A stretch of DNA of 64,000 bases from Hymenobacter translucens (GTDB taxonomy: Bacteria > Bacteroidota > Bacteroidia > Cytophagales > Hymenobacteraceae). Positions 60,734 through 64,000 of this stretch are shown in pieces. Both the position numbers and the translations under genes were made by a program. Positions within the stretch are counted from its first letter, which is position 1, and every line of letters begins with the position of its first letter. A model generated the notes under the pieces. It was not told the origin of the DNA and searched no databases. It saw nothing but the letters and a program-made list of their open reading frames with translations. The stretch is taken from the NCBI RefSeq assembly GCF_020685205.1, contig NZ_JAJERB010000010.1, positions 62,001 to 126,000 of the forward strand, read 5' to 3'.

Positions 60734-61540
60734 TTGGTTGCCAACCCGGTGGCGGTGAGCGGCACGGAAGCCGCCCGCGTCCACGCCGGGCCGCTGGTGG
60801 CCCACGATGCCTACACGCGCCTGCTGCACCGGCTCAAACCGGATGCCGCGACGTTGTGGAGTGACGGGCGGGCGCTAGTGCCCGTAGATCAACGCCTCTA
60901 CGACAAAGCCACCGACGGGCGGAGCAAAAACGACCACTTCCATGCCCTCTTGCGCACCGCCCAGCAGCGGGGCTTCGCCCCGCGCTGCCGTGCTCTTCGA
61001 CAGCTGGTACGCGAGCCTGCCCAACCTCAAGCAGGGGCGCGCCTGCGGCTGGCCCTGGCTCACGCGCCTGTAACGCAACCGACGCGTCAACCTCGACGGG
61101 CAGGACCTGCGCCCACTCCAGGATTGCGGCCTGGCCGAAGGCGGGCAACGGGTGTGGCGTCAGGGCTACGCCTTCGTGCGCGACTTCCGGTTCGCTGTCC
61201 CAGACGGCGGCACGGAAGGGGCCGAGTACTGGGCCAGCAGCAACCCGGCGCTGCGCGAGGCCCAACGGGCCCCGCTGGCCGCCCTGGCCTGGGGCATTGA
61301 GCAGTACCACCGGGAGCTGAAGCAGTGCTGCGGCGTGGAAGGTCCGGGCCGCCAGCGCCCAGCGCCACCACAATGGCTGTGCTCTGCACGCCTTTTTGCG
61401 CCTCGAGCCCCAGCGCCTGCAAACCGGCCGCAGCTGGTATGAAGCCAAAAAGCAACTCCTGCACGATGCTATCCGAACCTATTTGGCCGGCCCTATTTAT
61501 CTTTTGCATTTTAAAGTATTTCCAATGTTGAGCCGTTGTC
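60734..61540 (+). pseudogene. decayed IS701-like (DDE) transposase
   Basis: Several frames must be joined. The pieces are HDAYTRLLHRL, then LVPVDQRLYDKATDGRSKNDHF, VLFDSWYASLPNLKQ, VNLDGQDLRPLQDCGLAEGG and WGIEQYHRELKQCCGVE, ending with a short C-terminal piece. DSWY and the E-x-YHRELKQ helix are the DDE signatures of IS701/IS4-related enzymes. At least two frameshifts and a stop make it inactive. Confidence 0.75.
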
Positions 61541-61727
61541 ATGAGGCAGCACCTTGTTCACCGTGTGTCCATCTGCGGCGGGCAGATTTGATAAATTATA
61601 AACCCTTGTAATTCGGTGCTGTTATAGTTCCTACAGCTTAGAATGGCCATTTTGTGGGCCTTCGCCTGAGGCCTACCTGTTAATTTCGCCTGGCGCCGGG
61701 CTCACCCAGGTGGCGCCGCCTTCTGCC

Positions 61728-62543
61728 ATGTCCCTACCTTCTGATTATCCCCGCTTTACGCTTGGCAGCACCCTCACCGCCGAGCAGCGCGCCTTCTTTT
61801 CCAGATACGGCTTCCTCCACTTTCGTCCTTTTGCTTCGCCCGAATACGTTCAGCAGCTCATCGAAGCCACCCAGGAAGTGCAGGCCAAATGGCTGGCGGC
61901 TGGCGTGGAAAAGGTGAACGGGGTGCCCATCAAATACGGACACGATGCCGACGGCGCGCGCATTGTGCAGCGCTTTGCCTTCGCCTCGCTGCACCACCCG
62001 GTGCTGCACGAGCTGCTGCAGGACCCCCGCTTTGCAGCCCTGTTTCCGCTGCTGGAAGCGGAGGGTGGCCGGGTGGGCGAAAACGAAAAAGATGGCCTGG
62101 TGGTGAACCACTACGTGAACGTGGAAGGCTCGGAATTTAGCCAGATGGGTTGGCACACTGATGCCTTGCGCGACGTGTTTTATGGCAAACGCATCGGCCC
62201 CATGCTCAATGTGGGCCTGCACCTTGACGGTACCAAGGCCACCAACGGTGGTTTGCGCATCATCCCCGGCACACACATCCAGGGCCTGCATAAGATGCTG
62301 TTTCGCAAAAAGTATTTCAAAGATGTAGACTACGACCCTAATGAGCTGGCCGTGGAAACGGAAGCTGGCGACCTGACCGTGCACGACGGCCGTATGTGGC
62401 ACCGCGTGGCGCAGTCGCCGCTGGTAGGCGAGGCCAGCCGCCGCCGCGTGATGTACGTTCCCATCCTCGCCGGCAAGTACCAGCCCAAGAGCGAGGCCAG
62501 CCCCACGCCCTTCTACCTACGCTTCCTGCACCTTGTTAAGTAA
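61728..62543 (+). CDS. phytanoyl-CoA dioxygenase (PhyH) family protein
   Basis: The product is 271 residues from the ATG at 61728. Iron ligands are in GWHTDALRD (H-x-D) and HDGRMWHRVA (distal His), followed by RRRVMYVPIL with the 2-oxoglutarate Arg. Members hydroxylate lipids, quorum molecules or secondary metabolites. It precedes an SDR gene by 115 nt on the same strand. Confidence 0.88.
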   Translation: MSLPSDYPRFTLGSTLTAEQRAFFSRYGFLHFRPFASPEYVQQLIEATQEVQAKWLAAGVEKVNGVPIKYGHDADGARIVQRFAFASLHHPVLHELLQDPRFAALFPLLEAEGGRVGENEKDGLVVNHYVNVEGSEFSQMGWHTDALRDVFYGKRIGPMLNVGLHLDGTKATNGGLRIIPGTHIQGLHKMLFRKKYFKDVDYDPNELAVETEAGDLTVHDGRMWHRVAQSPLVGEASRRRVMYVPILAGKYQPKSEASPTPFYLRFLHLVK

Positions 62544-62658
62544 ACTCCTTTAACAATTATCATTCACCGTCTAGCATTAGGTGCGCGCGTCTCGCATCGA
62601 GCGAAGGGCTGTGATAGTGATGATTGGTAGTTGTTAAATGGTAAAAGATGATTGTTAA

Positions 62659-63441
62659 ATGAGTTACGCTCTTGTTACCGGCGCTTCGCGTGGCATTGGC
62701 CGCGCCATTTCGCTGCTATTGGCCCAGCGCGGCTACGACTTGCTGCTGGTGGCCCGCTCGGAAGACCAACTCACGGCCCTCGCCGAAGAAATTGGCCGAA
62801 AGCACCAGCGGCAGGCCCGCGTGCTGGCCATCGACCTGGCCGCAGCCGGTGCAGCCGAAACCGTGGCCGCCTGGGCCACCGGGCAAAGCACCCAGCTGGC
62901 TGTGTTGGTGAATAATGCGGGCTATGGCATGTGGGGCCGCTTCGAGCAGCTGAGTCTGGCCGAGCAGCAAAACATGCTGCAACTGAACATGAGCCTGCCC
63001 GTGGCCCTGACCCACGCGTTGCTGCCCGCCCTGCACAAGGCTCCGAAGGCTTACATCCTGAACGTGGCCAGCACTGCCGCCTACCAGGCCGTGCCATCAT
63101 TGGCCCTTTACGCCGCCAGCAAAGCCTTTTTGCTGAGCTTCAGCCGCGGCCTGCGCTACGAGCTGAAGCAAAGCAATATCTCAGTCACCTGTTTGAGCCC
63201 TGGGGCCACCACCACCAACTTTGCCGACCGTGCCGGCATGGGCGTCGAGTTGCAAGCCACCGCCAATAAAGTATCGATGACGCCCGAAGCCGTGGCCGAA
63301 GCCGCTGTGGCCGGCCTGCTGGCTGGGGAAGCCGAAATCATTCCCGGCGTGCTCAACAAGGTGTCGGCGGGGCTGACCAGCATGGTGCCGAAAAGCCTGG
63401 TGGAGAAAATTGCGGCCGGCATTTATGAGAAGTATCTGTAG
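62659..63441 (+). CDS. short-chain dehydrogenase/reductase (classical)
   Basis: The product is 260 residues. TGASRGIG, NNAGYG, the catalytic Ser in NVASTAAYQ and Tyr/Lys in YAASKAFLLSF are all present. The C-terminal extension (VLNKVSAGLTSMVPKSLVEKIAAGIYEKYL) is like DltE/YqjQ-type SDRs that act on lipids or acyl chains. It may act with the upstream dioxygenase. Confidence 0.9.
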   Translation: MSYALVTGASRGIGRAISLLLAQRGYDLLLVARSEDQLTALAEEIGRKHQRQARVLAIDLAAAGAAETVAAWATGQSTQLAVLVNNAGYGMWGRFEQLSLAEQQNMLQLNMSLPVALTHALLPALHKAPKAYILNVASTAAYQAVPSLALYAASKAFLLSFSRGLRYELKQSNISVTCLSPGATTTNFADRAGMGVELQATANKVSMTPEAVAEAAVAGLLAGEAEIIPGVLNKVSAGLTSMVPKSLVEKIAAGIYEKYL

Positions 63442-63474
63442 CGCTGCGCTTCATGACACTTCATTACTTTGCCT

Positions 63475-63640
63475 TCAGCGTAGCAACCTGCCCAGCCAGT
63501 AGCCGGCCCAGGCATAGAATGGCGCAGCAAGTACTTCGTAGCAGTAATGGGCGGGCTGCACCAACACCAGCAGGCCAATAGTCACCGTGACGGCACCCAG
63601 CACCTGGCAGCGCCACTGGCTGCGCACGGCCAGGGCCATC
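63475..63640 (-). pseudogene. C-terminal fragment of a small membrane protein
   Basis: The last about 55 codons read LMALAVRSQWRCQVLGAVTVTIGLLVLVQPAHYCYEVLAAPFYAWAGYWLGRLLR in outline, with one or two hydrophobic helices, then a stop. Upstream the sequence becomes the IS5-like remnant, so the N-terminus has been lost. Confidence 0.5.
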
Positions 63641-63654
63641 AGCGTGGCTGTGGC

Positions 63655-64000
63655 TGTGGCGCTACCTGCACCCCTGGTCGGCCGTCTACCAGCAGTGGAC
63701 GCGCTAGCGCGATGCCCGCGTATTCGAGGACATCGTACACGATTTGTGCGAGTCGCTAGGGCGTATTGCTCGACCGGGCGGCCACGCATACGGCCATTAT
63801 TTTTGCCGGGCGCACCCTGCTAATCACATCCGAGAGCGGGGACCGGACCGGGCCGGCTACGACGGGGCCAAACGCTGCAACGGCAGCGAGGCGCACATCG
63901 CCGTCGATACGCCCGGCCACTTGCTGAGCGTGGTCATCACGCCGGCCAAAGAGCCGGAGCGGGCACAGGTGGGCGAACTTTGCCGGCAGGAGCAGGAAAT
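63655..64000 (+). pseudogene. decayed IS5-family transposase, runs off the window
   Basis: Joined across a stop and frameshifts the pieces read YLHPWSAVYQQWTR, then RDARVFEDIVHDL, and RAGYDGAKRCNGSEAHIAVDTPGHLLSVVITPAKEPERAQVGEL. This matches the IS5/IS1031 second half (YDGAK-KGSK-HIAVDT). Further sequence lies beyond the edge. Confidence 0.75.

Overview
The window looks like a Bacteroidota genome, most likely Hymenobacter or a close relative. Three things point there: high-GC coding sequence with AT-rich spacers, putative promoters of the TTG-N19/20-TAnnTTTG type, and proteins with type IX secretion (T9SS) C-terminal sorting domains. It is almost entirely accessory DNA. No rRNA, tRNA or CRISPR array was recognised, and replicon type (plasmid or chromosomal island) cannot be settled from the sequence alone.

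Region 1 (1-22.9 kb) reads as a defence/conflict island. On the minus strand are a DUF262 (GmrSD-like) protein cut by the window edge, a WYL regulator, a mini sigma-70 region-2 protein, and a protein consisting only of helix H7, the T7 loop and the C-terminal domain of FtsZ. Next come a GIY-YIG nuclease with a small partner, a phospholipase-D/J-domain fusion with a TPR partner, a VOC protein, a lipoprotein, an unknown acidic-tailed protein, and a tyrosine recombinase preceded by a loxP-like inverted repeat. Then follow an unknown protein paired with an XRE-ImmA/IrrE protease, a three-gene ubiquitin-like operon (Ubl, cysteine-free E2-like, JAB-E1 fusion), a four-gene LlaJI/McrBC-like restriction system with two amino-methyltransferases, and a UmuD-like peptidase.

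Region 2 (23.0-42.1 kb) is a Tn3 mosaic. A group II intron 5' fragment abuts a complete Tn3 transposon (Tn3-A, 23304-27240), which abuts a decapitated T9SS protein. A zinc dehydrogenase pair precedes a second complete Tn3 transposon (Tn3-B, 30524-34314), which abuts a decapitated EthD protein. An aldehyde oxidoreductase operon (PaoABC-like), a truncated AraC gene fused to an AT-rich fragment, fdhA and a GlcG protein follow, and a solo Tn3-B-type end closes the segment. None of these Tn3 ends has a matching target duplication, so the blocks were probably joined by recombination between transposon copies. The retained genes suggest aldehyde oxidation.

Region 3 (42.2-54.5 kb) carries an AraC regulator, an ABM monooxygenase, a monooxygenase fragment cut by IS110, and a mobilisation module (oriT-like hairpin, MobC, MOBP relaxase, membrane protein). 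A serine recombinase gene is broken by two miniature Tn3-type elements, one with a perfect 5-bp duplication. A convergent AbiEi/AbiEii pair and a ParA partition locus follow. The partition locus has 22 copies of a 9-bp repeat in three clusters, one of them inside the coding sequence of the gene after parA. An IS1182 copy with an in-frame stop closes the region.

Region 4 (54.5-64 kb) is more chromosome-like: a T9SS protein, an outer-membrane-type protein, two SDRs, an exported metallo-beta-lactamase-fold protein, an aldo/keto reductase and a PhyH dioxygenase. It is interspersed with decayed IS701-like and IS5-like transposases and an HMG-CoA reductase remnant.
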